64,000 nucleotides of DNA from assembly GCA_037074765.1 (NCBI GenBank), contig JBAMDO010000023.1, positions 62,001-126,000 of the forward strand, written 5' to 3'. This document shows positions 52,929-64,000 of this stretch, in pieces. This stretch comes from Mansonella perstans. Its lineage: Eukaryota; Nematoda; Chromadorea; Rhabditida; Onchocercidae. A program made the position numbers and the translations under genes. The notes beneath the pieces were generated by a model. The model did not search any database and had not been told where the DNA came from. It saw only the letters and a list, made by a program, of their open reading frames with translations. Every line of letters starts with the position of its first letter. Within the stretch, counting starts at the first letter, position 1.

Positions 52929-53900
52929 ATGTTAGAAAACTTTTTTTGGTTCCACGGTCGCTTGGGAAAAAAGATGACATGTGAATTATTAGAGCAAAAT
53001 GGACAATTTCTTGTGCGATCAGCACGCTCAAAAATTGATCTTGTAGGTGCTCAGATTTTACTGCAATAAATTTTATGAATGCAATGATGAAAAAAATGAC
53101 AGCGCTCTTTGAATAATCACAGGAATAATTTGTGAATTGTCTTTTTGATAACTGATGTGACAGATGTGTGTTATAAGGTAAAAATCTGTTCAGGGAAAGG
53201 AATTAACATAGTTCAAGGGAAAGTTGAAATTTTGATGATTTTTTAAAGATTTATTTATATAACTAATGTCAGATAAAATATTCGTTCCTGAATTTTGAAT
53301 GAAGTATATTTAAAAGTGTGTTTGTTAATTGTAGCAAATAAAAACAGTGCTATCAGTAAAATGGAACAATAGACATTATCATTTTGAAATTAAAAAAATT
53401 GGTGCATATTACATCGTTGATGAATTACAATTCGATAATATTGTCGAACTAATTTCCTTTCATTTTGTCAACAAAGTTAGAATAATTTGCTACTGTAATT
53501 TTCCCACAAACATTTTATGCAATTCATTTAATATATCATTATGGAAATAAAAAAAATCTCATTTAATTTCACTATTATCAGAATTTATTAATTTTCTTTT
53601 CACACTCACAGTCACTTATTCATTTATAACAAAACGTATAGGAGATAGTAATAATATAAAATGGAAACAATTTATCAAAGGATATCGCTTGTTTTATAGA
53701 GAACAACTTGATAATTACCGTACTTCAATCCTTCAAAAAAAAAATTTCAGTATCCGTTAACAAGACAAACAAATGCAATTCTCTTGCAACCATTGTATCG
53801 TTACGTTAAAATCGATTCACCGTACATATTGAAAGGAACGTTGAATTTAGCTTTTGCTTGTACTGTTGTAATATTCCTTTATTTATTTACTATCAAATAG
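52929..53900 (+). CDS. SH2-domain protein with C-terminal membrane anchor
   Basis: Three exons, 52929-53042, 53335-53475 and 53751-53900, joined in phase 0, give 134 residues. An acceptor GTTTTAG ends six bases before the ATG, fitting trans-splicing. Residues 5-100 form one complete SH2 domain, the module that binds phosphotyrosine: WFHGRLGKKMTCELL opens it, QFLVRSA carries the invariant phosphotyrosine-contacting Arg30, VLSVKWNNRHYHFEI gives the central strands, FDNIVELISFH the second helix, and YPLTRQTNAILLQPL closes it. After a short linker the protein ends in a hydrophobic stretch at 115-133 (LNLAFACTVVIFLYLF) two residues from the C-terminus. There is no signal peptide, so the tail would insert after translation with the SH2 domain facing the cytosol. 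There is no kinase, SH3 or SOCS box. The SH2 call is firm; the tail anchor is inferred from hydrophobicity. Confidence 0.87.
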
Positions 53901-55117
53901 TGATAATAATCATTAAGTGGTTGCAATCAATATTCGTGTTTGCTTATTTTTCCATTTCCCCAATTGAAATTTTTCAATTTCGATGGGAAGATAAATTTCA
54001 GTATATTTGTTAAATTTTTTTTTCAAATCGTTTCTAAATTAAATAATGGGCTTTTTTTCTGATTCGTATGTGATAAACATTACAGTATTATGATTAAGAA
54101 TTAATCAGCTATCATTTATTTTACTGAAGAATATCTTCCAGGTTTTAATGTATTTAAATGAGAATAAGCCACAAACAATAAGCCACCCAAGAGGCCACTA
54201 CTAGTCATTGAACCAAATTATTCCATTGAAATCATTAACGAGATAGATGTTTAATACCGCACAGATGCTAATGATTCTTTATCGTAACTATAAGCTAATA
54301 GTTAAGGATCAATTTACAAATTAAAATTTAATTGAAAGTTTAAAAAAATGATTATTTCATTTATGAACAAATGGATCAAAATCCTGGTCGAAATTTTATT
54401 TTTGATCCAAAATTTAATTCAATTTAATTTTCCTAGTAGAAAATTTGCAAAAATTTTGTTGCAATTAATTTTCTTCCTTTCTCAATTTCTTTAACATTTT
54501 TTAATAAAGCATTAAAAAGTTTCTAAAGAATTTTTAATTGTTAAATTAAATTAATGAAACAATCGCTATTTGACAAATTGTCACATGTTGAAATTCGTCA
54601 TTTAATTTAAGTATTGTTTTTGGTATCGACTGTTTGTATGATATGAAACTGAAGTAACAAGATAATTCAATCAATCTTTAGAAATACGTTTCAACATCTT
54701 GTAGATCGTATTGCTTAACAACATCGCTTATTTGCTTTAGCACTAAAAATGTTTTGTGAGATGCGTAAACTGTCTAAAATAACAATAAAAATTATCTATT
54801 TATTACTGAGAACAGTAAATTATAATTAATTATATCAATATTTTCGAAACAACAATAACAAAGTAATGATAACAGACAAATTAATACTTTTAAAACGTTT
54901 ATTTAAAATATCAGAAAAAATAGTAGCTTTTTTAAAAGATTATAAAACAAAAAATTATTCATTTTTTCAAATAAGCAAAAATTATAGAGCAATCAGAAAT
55001 TGAAATGATACCATAACCTATTAGTTTGTTACCGTATATTAATCATGAATAAAAATTTCCGAATCGAAAGATTATTGCATGTTACTTGCCAGTTGACTAT
55101 TGATTGACCAATATGGA
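53901..55117. other. Intergenic AT-rich DNA
   Basis: It contains the SH2 gene 3' end and no recognised exon on either strand. Confidence 0.45.
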
Positions 55118-55279
55118 TCAGATGGAACGTATAAATCAATACAGATCAGGAGCAGCAAGAGGAATTTGCAATGGAATCGGAATGGAATAAATAAAATAAA
55201 AGATTACGATAATCTACCAAAACACCTTTATATCGCAGTAGTGCTTCATGATTTTGACGCATTTTCGCGGTATAATTTG
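55118..55279 (+). CDS. Orphan SH3-like exon (partial gene or relic)
   Basis: An open frame ends at a good donor (TTG then GTGAGT at 55280). Its last part reads LPKHLYIAVVLHDFDAFSRYNL, which fits the start of an SH3 domain: the VLHDFDA segment corresponds to the family's ALYDYDA and the Leu five residues later matches the DDL position. The left border is uncertain; an acceptor-like ATCAG ends at 55117 and another CAG at 55146. I could not find a phase-0 exon downstream carrying the WW and PSNYV parts of an SH3 domain, nor an upstream start. It may belong to a gene with long introns or be a relic. It lies 1.2 kb beyond the SH2 gene but the order SH2 then SH3 and the SH2 stop codon speak against one gene. 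Confidence 0.4.
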
Positions 55280-57866
55280 GTGAGTATGAATTAATTATTG
55301 GATTGTATAGAATCGAAGCTATAAGTATTTTCACATTGATCTACTTGGACATTATAGATTGTGAATTTTTAAAGTACCAAGAAATGTTTGACTTCATACT
55401 AAGAAATGTAAGCAGAAAATTTTGAAACATTTGACAGTGAAAATTCAAATACTGTAGCAGATGCTACAAGATGAAATGGAAAAAAAGTAAAAAATTTGAG
55501 AAAAATCTAAATTTAAAACTTTTTTAGCACGATTTTTCTTCGAAAATATTTTATTCAAAATTCGACATGCTGATGAGAAATTAAAAAATCAAAAAATTTT
55601 CAAATTCATCTTATTTTTCATTTTAAAGATAAAAGAAATTATTTTACTGCGTAGTTTGTCGTCGAATGAATTATTGATCGAATGAGACGTATGAAATGTG
55701 GACAATTTACAAATAATTGTGTCAGATATAGGATCAAAGAATGTCTCATTCATTAGCATAGATGTAGCATAAAACTAAATAGATGATTTAATTTCTGTGG
55801 AAAAATTAGAATTAAGTTTTTGGAAAACTAATTTTATATTAAAATAAATCAGAAGTTCACTTTAAAAATTTTTTGCGGAAGAAATGAAAAATTGGGTATT
55901 AGCGATTGAATTAGGTTTATTAGTGATGGTATGATTAGTGATTAACTTTGATAAATGATTATTTGCCTGAAGCGAAGAACAATGTAATTTGAGCTAAAGC
56001 ATACGAGTATTTTTGGCCATATAGTTATTTTTCAAATGAAAATAATTTGATGATGAAGAGCGAACACGGTTTTCTGATGACTCAAATTTGAAGTTCATTA
56101 TTAAGGTGGTGGCGTAATTGCTATCAAACACTTGCAACAAGTTAATAATATTGGTAGTATAGGTTTCTTTCAATCATTTGATTACTTTCAATTATGTGAT
56201 TTCAACGTTAAAAAAGTGACAAAAAGTCCTAAGTGGTAAATGAATAATTTATGGTAAATGAATAATTCACATAAATTGAATAAGCAATGGTGCAAACAAG
56301 ATAACAATCATGCAAATAAATAAGTAATTAAATCAGAAAAAAAACGGAAAAATTAATTATAAAAATGTATTAACAGGAATTTTCCATTAAAAACATCTGA
56401 TGAATTTCAATTGCAAAATAAAAGTTTAATTAATTTATTTTTATTTTAATACACAATAAAGGTTGTAATCATAAGCAAAGCAGACTACAATCAAATTGAA
56501 ACTGCAATTTTTACTGTTTATGCAAATTTGCGTGTTCACTTTTAATTGACCTCAATTTATGAGAAATTTTTATGATGAAAAAAAGAACTTTGGAAAAGTA
56601 ATTTTACTCATTCAAATAATATTGTTGTTCATATGTTACGATCAGTCATTGGTAAAGAGTTTCCAATTTAGTTATAAGATTTAATGCAGTCTGCCTGCTT
56701 GCCTTCCTCAATATTTATTTGGGATTTGAATTTTGCAGTGATTTTAATTTCAGGACTAGATGTATACTATTAAAGCTAATAGCAAATAGATGGCTAGATA
56801 GATGGTACAATTACTGGATGAAAAAAGATTATTCCTGGCTAACTTAATTTACTGCATTTGACGAAATGGGAATAGCATGCAAAATTATTCAGAAACAATA
56901 GAATCTTTTTCAGTCCATGCCATCAAATATTTACACTGTTTTTCTGAATTTTTTTTGTTTAATTAAATATTACATTTGATTCATGATTTTTGATTTTTGA
57001 TTCGATTTTTATTTGAATAATTATTTATAGTAAACAAAAAGCTATTTTGAAAAATTACAAGAAAAGTTACAATGATTCATTTCTTGACATTACCAAATTT
57101 TTATTTATTTATTATTGTTAAAAATTAATTTCCTTCGAGACATAGCAATTAATTAGAAATTTCACAACCACTTACTTTCTAATTCTACGAAAATTCGATA
57201 ATTATTTAGTAAAATTTGTTGCTAATTATTTAGCAATATTAATTGTTATTTACGTTATAAAAATATTTATTGCAAAACATTTACATTTTACCACTAACAA
57301 ATTGAAAGTTTAGGAGCGTAAAAAGTTGTAATGTTTCAAAAAAAAATTTTACGAACTGAATTTCTTACTTCTTTCACAGTTTTCATTCCTTTTTGCAACC
57401 ATGAGCCAGAATTCTTATGCAATAAAATAGCAAAGTTCTTTGCCTGGAAGTAAATAAAGATGAGTAAATGAAGATGAAATGGATATTGTCGTCCTTTGCA
57501 GAAATTTTTCTCCGAAATATTTGAATATGGAAAAGTTGACAAAACAATTTATTCCTTACCAATCGATGAAAGTAAAAGGAAATTTTATTAGAAAAAAAGT
57601 TAATTATGCTTGCAGAAAACAACGAATTTTGAAGTTTGCAGAAGTTTTTGAAACTCAAATTTTTTTTAGAAAAAGTTTCTTTAAAACATTTGTCATTTTC
57701 CATCTTTTGTCTCTTCTTTCGAGAAATTCTGTTATTTCACATTGCTAAAATACCAATTTGCTAGTGTATTGCTAATGTTTGAAATATATTAAAAAAAAAT
57801 TGTCAAATCCCATTTGTCTTCAACATTGTCCTAAAGCAGTAAATCCACTTAGCTAACTTTTTTTTT

Positions 57867-57990
57867 GATCCGCCCTCACAAAATATTCAATTCCTTGTTT
57901 CTTCATTGTTTGATGAAGCAATAATGAGTAATTCCATTTTTTTTTACATTAATTGTATTTTTGTAATGCGATTTTTTTGAGGGCGGTCAT
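57867..57990. repeat. MITE-like terminal inverted repeat pair
   Basis: GATCCGCCCTCACAAAAT at about 57867-57884 faces the inverted copy ATTTTTTTGAGGGCGGTCAT at about 57971-57990. The ends point inward, enclosing about 85 bases of AT-rich sequence with a small hairpin. The GC-rich termini stand out from the surroundings. No clear target-site duplication was seen, so a transposon origin is only likely. Confidence 0.45.
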
Positions 57991-58284
57991 AAAGTTCGGC
58001 ATAATTACTCATTTAATTACACAAATTCCGAAGTTCTATAAATTTCATATGCATTTTGCTTTTATATATAATAGGCAAAATATTTCCTAATCTCAACTTA
58101 ACTGATACATATCTTGTCATACTAATTAATCAGATCCATTCCTTCTCACATTTATTCATCCTAATTATGTTTTCAAATATTTTGCTTAATTGAATGAACG
58201 GTTCTTCAATTTAAGGCAACAATTATAATGTTTTTATCACTGATAAGCAATAATGCTTACATATCGGTAGTTGGACAAAGCATT

Positions 58285-58366
58285 ATCATTATCATCATAA
58301 TCATCAATCATCAATCATCATCATATTCGTCAGCCGTCATCATCATTACCATTATCATTATCATCG
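58285..58366. repeat. ATC/CAT trinucleotide microsatellite
   Basis: An imperfect (ATC)n run with ATT and TCA variants, interrupted by ATTCGTCAGCCG in the middle. It explains the isoleucine-rich ORF across it. Confidence 0.75.
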
Positions 58367-59338
58367 ATTGTGATTCTTTTTTGTCAATGACAAAGTTTTT
58401 AGCTTGCCAATCGGTGATCTGCTGATTGAAGAATTCCAAAATCTGTTGATTGAGGCATCCCAAGTTCACTAGCACATTTCGAAATGTAACATTACTATAC
58501 GTACCTTCTTAACGACTTGTTGCAATAGTATCTCTTTTTTTAGCAATTTGGCGATTCCTGGTACTGTAGCCCATATGATGTGCATACTAGTGATAAACTC
58601 TCCAAAGAAATAATGAAAGTACAAAAAATTTGGGATTATTGAAGTATTTTCTTGACAAATTGATAATATGAATGTATTTTTAAAAAAATCAATAAAATAA
58701 ATACTCATTTATAGAAGACTGAAATAAACTGAACTAATTTGAATTACTTCGACTAAAAATCACTTTTAAAAAAAGGATTCTTGAAATTAATTGCAAGGAT
58801 TATTCGTAAAAATTATAGGCGAAAAAGAGAAAGAAAAAAAAGAACCAAAATAACACAAACAACCATAAGTGAACCATAAAATCTACATAGCGGTAAAAAA
58901 ATTTGAATCTACTATATCTAGATATATTCATTTTTGGTATAAATAAGAATTAGCAATAATAAGCAATATTTATTCATTGCATAATTCAACTTTACAATTT
59001 CATATTATTGAAATCTAATATTTCAATATTGTTATGACGAATTTCAATTTAATCTTTTTCCTTAATCGCATTTAATCTCATTCACTTTTTGCTTTTTTAT
59101 CATTTAATTAAATATTTTATATTGTTGAGAAAATGTTATTCGATATACAACACGTTGAATAGCGACATGATAAAATTTAAAACTCGAAAAGGCTGTCATA
59201 AATTTATTACCTTTTGAAATAATTTCTGAATTTAATATCAAGAATATAATTAATAGAGTAGTTTCTTAGGACATCAAATTAAGTTATTCCTGCTTTTTTC
59301 CCTTTTACCTATAATCTCTTAAATTCCAATCAATTTGT

Positions 59339-59670
59339 ATGCAATACCAATAAAACGGCTTGCGTGGAAAACTTGATACTTGATGAAAGTTGATCTTTTA
59401 ATGATCAAGTTTTATACTTGATTTGAAAAGCGAAGAATATCAATTTCATTATTTTTTTTCTGTTTACTTATGATATTTCAAATTTCACCAATCGTATGTA
59501 TTTGCATGTATGCAGCGAGCAATACCAATAAAATGATTTATGTGTAAAATTTATTACTTGATGAAAGTCGATTTTTTATGAACAAATTTATAATTCATTT
59601 AATACCAAATTTTAAATTTGATTTTAAAAGCAAAGAACATCAATTTTACTGCTTTCTTTTCCAAAAACAG
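59339..59670. repeat. Diverged direct duplication
   Basis: A block starting GCAATACCAATAAAACGGCT at about 59340 recurs as GCAATACCAATAAAATGATT at about 59519. Both continue with TTACTTGATGAAAGT or a close variant, CGA-T-TTTTTATGA-type sequence and a GAAGAATATCAATTT or AAAGAACATCAATTT end. Units are about 120-150 bp and 179 bases apart. Confidence 0.65.
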
Positions 59671-60725
59671 GATATTAATTACTTTATTGGAAACAAAATT
59701 ATTTCATTTCACACTTTAATTGTAATGATATATACAGTCTTTACATATACTAAATATTTATATATCGTTGATATTGCTTCCGTCGTTTACCTTCATCTAC
59801 TGAATGCATTATCAAATCTTTTTTCGCTCAACACCATTAAGTGCAAGACAAAGCAAAAAAATCCGATCACCATAGCAATAAAAAATTTAATTATAGCAAT
59901 AATTTTGCAAAGTTATAAAACTTTTAACGAGCCACAGAGTTACTAATAACATCCGACATTAACTTAAAGTAGAACGTCGTTATTGAATTTAATAAATTTA
60001 AATGTTAGTCACAAATGATATCATCTTTTCTTTTTTAATATGAATTCTTTTCCTCATTTCTTTTAAATTAATTTCTTTCAATGCTTTTCAAAGAAATTAT
60101 TAATCAACTCAAACAATAAATGCATGATTGATCTAGAATTGACTTAAAATATTATTTTCTCTGTTTGTTTTAAACAAAAAAAATCGGTCAATATTTCGAT
60201 GATATTTAAACAACAAGAATTATTTTAGAGTTTTACCTACTTTTTTTGTCCTGAAGAATTGGGTAATAGTTCAGTAAATCATGTTATGTCGGAACAAAAC
60301 ATCATACCTCCTCTTCTTTCATACGCCTTCTCATGCAATCCCGCCCTTCTTCCGCATCAGAAAGATGGATATCTGTTAATTTCATACTGAGAATAACTGA
60401 AACTCGAATCAACTATGACACTGACATATTAGAGTTGTTTTTTTTCATAATCTCTACATTTTCGAACATTGTCAAACTTTCATTTGTCGCATTGATTTTC
60501 ATATTTTCTCATTCTTTCTTACATTCCCTAATCGATTGGGTTTTTCTTTCATTTCAAAAAATTGAAAAAATCTAATTTTCCAAACAATTTTACAAATGAA
60601 ATTTTCTGTTGAAAAAATTTGATAAATCACACTTCAAATCGATTTTCGCTTCATTTAGTCAAGCTTTAAAAATAAATATTTTTTTTGATTGTTTCTTTTT
60701 TCTTTTTTGCGATGAATTTATAATA

Positions 60726-63700
60726 ATGAATGAGCTGGAACAATGTCAAACTGTCATCATCGATTTACCGGAAAAAAGCATTGTTTATGACTGGTTCCAT
60801 GCAATTCATATCTTTTATCGTCCAATTCATATCTACTTATCAATTGTATTATGCATTTTGGGTGCTATGTGCAATTTTTGCAACATTGTCGTACTTACAA
60901 GGTAAGTAAATTTATGCTAATTTGATAAGAAAAGTAGAAAGAAATGTTCAAATTTTAAAAAGTTCTAACTTTTTAATTTTTTAATTTACTAATACTTCTA
61001 ATAAATAGTAAAGTTGTACTTAAAAAGAAAAATTTAATTACATATCCCATTTCAAACTTCATTCAGATTGCTATTATTCTTTGACAGTGAAATTGCAATA
61101 AGAATTGAAATACAATAAAAATTAAAATGAAGAAAATACAAAAAAAAGAATTGAAAAAATTTATTGGTATATCAAAATTTCTCGAACACTTCCATTCTCT
61201 CGACATCTCTCTCTCTCTCTTTCTCATTCAAATAATTGTTTTATAAAACGTAAGGAGCATCTCATCCTATAATTCTTCTCTTACTAGAAAGTAAAAAAAT
61301 TAGTATTGAAAATAAACTGCAAATTTTCATAAAAAAACCACCAATAAAGTCATCATTTGTAAAAGAAGAAAAGTCCACTTGAAGTGATAAAATACGAAAT
61401 TAAAAGGGTTAAGTTTCATTTTGATAACTTTTATTGTGATAGCAATATTTGAAGAAAATTGATGTATGACATAAAACAATTTGTCATTAAATTTATGATC
61501 TTATAAAAAACTACAAAAGTATTTAAATTCCTATTATATTATTCAAGTTTTGAAATATGAATTAGTTCATCACTTAAATTTTTTCAAATATATCTTTAAC
61601 CAATTATTAATCAAAAAAATATTTCATTCTTTAAATTGTTGAAGAATTTAAACAATGATAAAATATGATAAAGACGGAAAGAAAGTGTGAATTCATTTAA
61701 CTAATTGTTAGAATAATGATCCAAATGATTTCATCTGTTTAAGCAATAGTTGTTATCAGGCGGAAAGTAATTATCATCATATCACATTATTATTATAAGA
61801 TTAGTTATAGGAAGCAAATGCGTACACCGGTAAATATGACTTTAACAGCAATGGCGTGCTGTGATACGGTTGTGCTGTTTTCAAATTTGATATATACGAC
61901 ACATTCTGCATTTGCAACATTCGCTAATTGTCATCCAAAGCAGTGGAGTTATGGTTGGACTGTGTTCTTAATTTGCCATGCTCATTTATCACTCATTGGT
62001 CATTCTAGTAGCATTTGGTTGTCGGGTTAGTGAATGATACAATAATAATTGAAAGATGGCACTTTTCATCGAACTTTTTAAAAGAAACTCATATAATATA
62101 GCAATATTTTAGAATTCAAAACTCGGAACAATTTATAAACTAATCAGAAAATTGATTGAAAAAGATGATTTTATCAATTAGATGTTTTTCAGAAGCATAA
62201 ATCTACTGTTATGTTGATTCTCAATCTTTCGATATCAAAATAACAATAAAATTTATCATTACACTCTAAATGTTAATGTAAAATTTCAATTTTCAGTTGT
62301 GTTAGCATTAATACGATATATGACATTACGAAATAGGGGAAAGATCAACGTTTTGCAGGTAAGTAGTAATTTCAATCTTTTAAAATTTATTACTCATTAA
62401 CTGATCTGCAATTAACGTAAAAGCCCTTTTGCAAGAATCTATACTAATTATATGCATATATCACTGCAGTCTAATAAATTTAATGACTTTTATAGAATTA
62501 CTAATTATTTTCAATATCCGATTTCTACGAAAAAAGTGCCTCTTTTAGTCTTGAACGAGCAAATGAAATGGCAATAACATAATAACAAAATCATTAGATA
62601 AAGTGGACAAAATTTCACTTTTAGATTCAAGATAACAAAATTGAAATTTTGAGCTTTTAAATTAATTGCATGACATTTGCTATTTGTTGAATTACATCTG
62701 AAATCTGAGATTCACTAAGTTTCTATGTCGGATTGAATAAATAAAGTTTAGTTGTTTATCACAATGTTTCGATATTGAAAAATCAGTTTTGGTTTGATTT
62801 AAAAAGCGATAAGCTATATAAATACATCCTGGCATTAAATGATGGCACAAATAAAAAATTATTTCTCGGATGCAATTTATATTTCAAAATGTTAAAAAGC
62901 ATATTAAGATGAAAAGTTATCCAATTAATATTAATTTTACGAATCTTACAAATGTTAATGTAATCTTGTAAAATGTATGCTTACAAAGGCTACTGTCGTT
63001 CAGATTCATGTACGACATTCATATATGGCAATTGCATTCGTTATATTTTTTATTACATTGTTGAATACACCGAATTTTCTTGCTTATAAAATTATTGAAA
63101 TGAAACTTAACAAAATGTGTAATATTACCGATATTGGCAATGGTGATGTACCTGTTTATGTACCTGGAGTTTCTGATTTAGCACTTCAATCGCAATGCTT
63201 GGTATTGATTTGAAGTTTTCTTCAAATAAATTTTACTTGAATATGATTAAGATATGATAAATTGTTAGTTGTCGTGGTAAAAAATTATATCTCCAAACCA
63301 GATCTACTGCAAAAATTTTACACGTATTAAAAATATCATCACTCTACTTTTAAACTTAAGTAAAATTTCATACTTCGAAAAAAAATGAATAAGCAAACTG
63401 TTTATGCTAAAATTCCCTCTTTCTTTAATCCTATTTTGAGTGTTCCATATCGATGTTAGCCCGACAAAATTTACCCGCAACATTATTTCTAACTTAAAAT
63501 TGTAAAACTAAACTTGAGCTGTGCATAAGTGTTCCTGACCAGAATTTGCTCTCTCTATAATAAATCACTAATTTTACAAGAGTTGCATTGTTCATTTTGA
63601 TTAAAAAAATTTCAAATTCATAGTGCTATGTCATTTTAGATATTTCGGATGGCATTCTGGATATCAGGTACGATATTCAAAATGATACCTTGCTTACTGT

Positions 63701-63852
63701 TATCATCTTTTGTTGAATTATTGATGAAAATTCTAACAGAAGCACGACAGAATCGACTCAAAATTTTATATCATTCAACTCGATTCTACAGTGAAAGAGA
63801 CGAAAGTACAGAAGAATATTTATCAACAACAACTAATTACTGCACTAAGTAA
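60726..63852 (+). CDS. DMSR/FMRFamide-type peptide GPCR, probably cut by window edge
   Basis: Exons: 60726-60901, 61811-62025, 62297-62358, 63004-63201 and 63640 onward, all in phase. TM1 is about 36-57 (IYLSIVLCILGAMCNF); exon 2 gives KQMRTPVNMTLTAMACCDTV (ICL1 and TM2), the TM3 cysteine in NCHPKQWSYGW and the HAHLSLIGHSSSIWLS core of TM3; exon 3 has LALIRY in place of the DRY motif; exon 4 gives TM4 and an ectoloop with a Cys; exon 5 gives FWISGTIFKMIPCLLL (TM5). The motifs match nematode DMSR receptors (Srw-type), which sense FMRFamide-like peptides at the plasma membrane of neurons or muscle. Reading on, a stop appears at 63850-63852 before TM6 and TM7. A GTAACG donor at 63849 in the right place suggests the last exons lie beyond the window; otherwise the receptor is truncated. 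Confidence 0.85.
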
Positions 63853-64000
63853 CGGAACTTTGTCCATTTGTCGTAGCAATTTTTGGACATCTTTTTTAAT
63901 TTGTCTATATTTTTCGAACAAAATATTTTCGGTGTTGTAGATTTTTGAGCATCGATCAGACGTACGATATATCACAAAAATTTTTTGTTTTAACTCCCAA

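Larger units (their letters stand above)
55280..60725. other. Intergenic or intronic AT-rich region
   Basis: No supported exon in more than 5 kb. It contains a MITE-like inverted repeat at 57867, an ATC microsatellite at about 58285-58366, a diverged direct duplication at about 59340-59670, and a doubtful minus exon at about 58488-58590 (MHIIWATVPGIAKLLKKEIL before a GTACGT donor) that could not be extended. The plus and minus ORFs at 57336-57748 overlap on both strands and show no family features. Confidence 0.45.

Noticed and set aside
57336..57748. Overlapping plus and minus ORFs of 68-106 residues
   Set aside because: Open on both strands with no splice context or recognised motif; typical chance ORFs in AT-rich DNA.
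58469..58708. Minus ORF ending at a GTACGT donor (MHIIWATVPGIAKLL)
   Set aside because: A start and donor are present but no continuing exon was found downstream on the minus strand; too weak to list as a gene.

Overview
The window looks like a piece of nuclear chromosome from a parasitic nematode, most likely a filarial or related spirurid worm. It is very AT-rich. Genes are cut into short exons with GT-AG introns and TTTTCAG or TTTTAG-type acceptors. Several start codons lie 0 to 12 bases after such an acceptor with no upstream exon, which is what spliced-leader trans-splicing sites look like. Several proteins (DMSR-type receptor, TTBK-like kinase, ACL-type acyltransferase) are closest to worm families as I know them. 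The species cannot be named from sequence alone. No bacterial-type genes, CRISPR, rRNA or convincing tRNA were seen. All exon models were built by hand from splice sites, reading phase and family alignment, so individual junctions may be wrong.

Layout. 1-3.6 kb: intergenic DNA with homopolymers and decayed minisatellites. 3.6-6.7 kb (+): a nine-exon YIF1-family ER-Golgi membrane protein. 8.0-10.1 kb (+): a six-exon 1-acylglycerol-3-phosphate acyltransferase. 12.0-20 kb (-): a doubtful small ORF, a glutamine-rich gene with an unresolved 5' end, and a five-exon secreted Reeler-domain protein. 20-25.8 kb: no convincing gene. 25.8-29.4 kb: a degraded LTR retrotransposon, probably BEL/Pao, with diverged direct terminal repeats and a stop-ridden gag remnant. 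30.5-32.7 kb (+): a PACRG (axonemal microtubule) homologue, convergent with 33.1-36.8 kb (-), an eight-exon casein-kinase-1/TTBK-like kinase. 38.6 kb (-): an orphan membrane-like exon. 39.6-42.0 kb (-): a four-exon single-pass membrane protein of unknown family. 42-48.5 kb: AT-rich intergenic DNA carrying one copy of a dispersed repeat whose partner lies at 51.6-52.0 kb. 48.5-49.4 kb: a GC-richer island, readable on both strands, unresolved. 49.9-51.1 kb (+): a small single-pass membrane protein whose first coding exon is five bases. 52.9-53.9 kb (+): a compact SH2-domain protein ending in a hydrophobic tail anchor. 55.2 kb (+): an orphan SH3-like exon. 57.9 kb: a MITE-like inverted repeat. 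60.7-63.85 kb (+): exons for TM1-TM5 of a DMSR/FMRFamide-type peptide GPCR that probably runs off the right edge.

The genes do not form a pathway. They are a mixture of housekeeping secretory and lipid functions (YIF1, acyltransferase), ciliary structure (PACRG), signalling (kinase, SH2 protein, GPCR) and secreted or membrane proteins. The most unusual items are the SH2 plus tail-anchor protein, the two repeat pairs in which one copy carries about 0.8-1 kb of extra central sequence, and the unresolved GC-rich islands at 29.5-30.0 and 48.5-49.4 kb.
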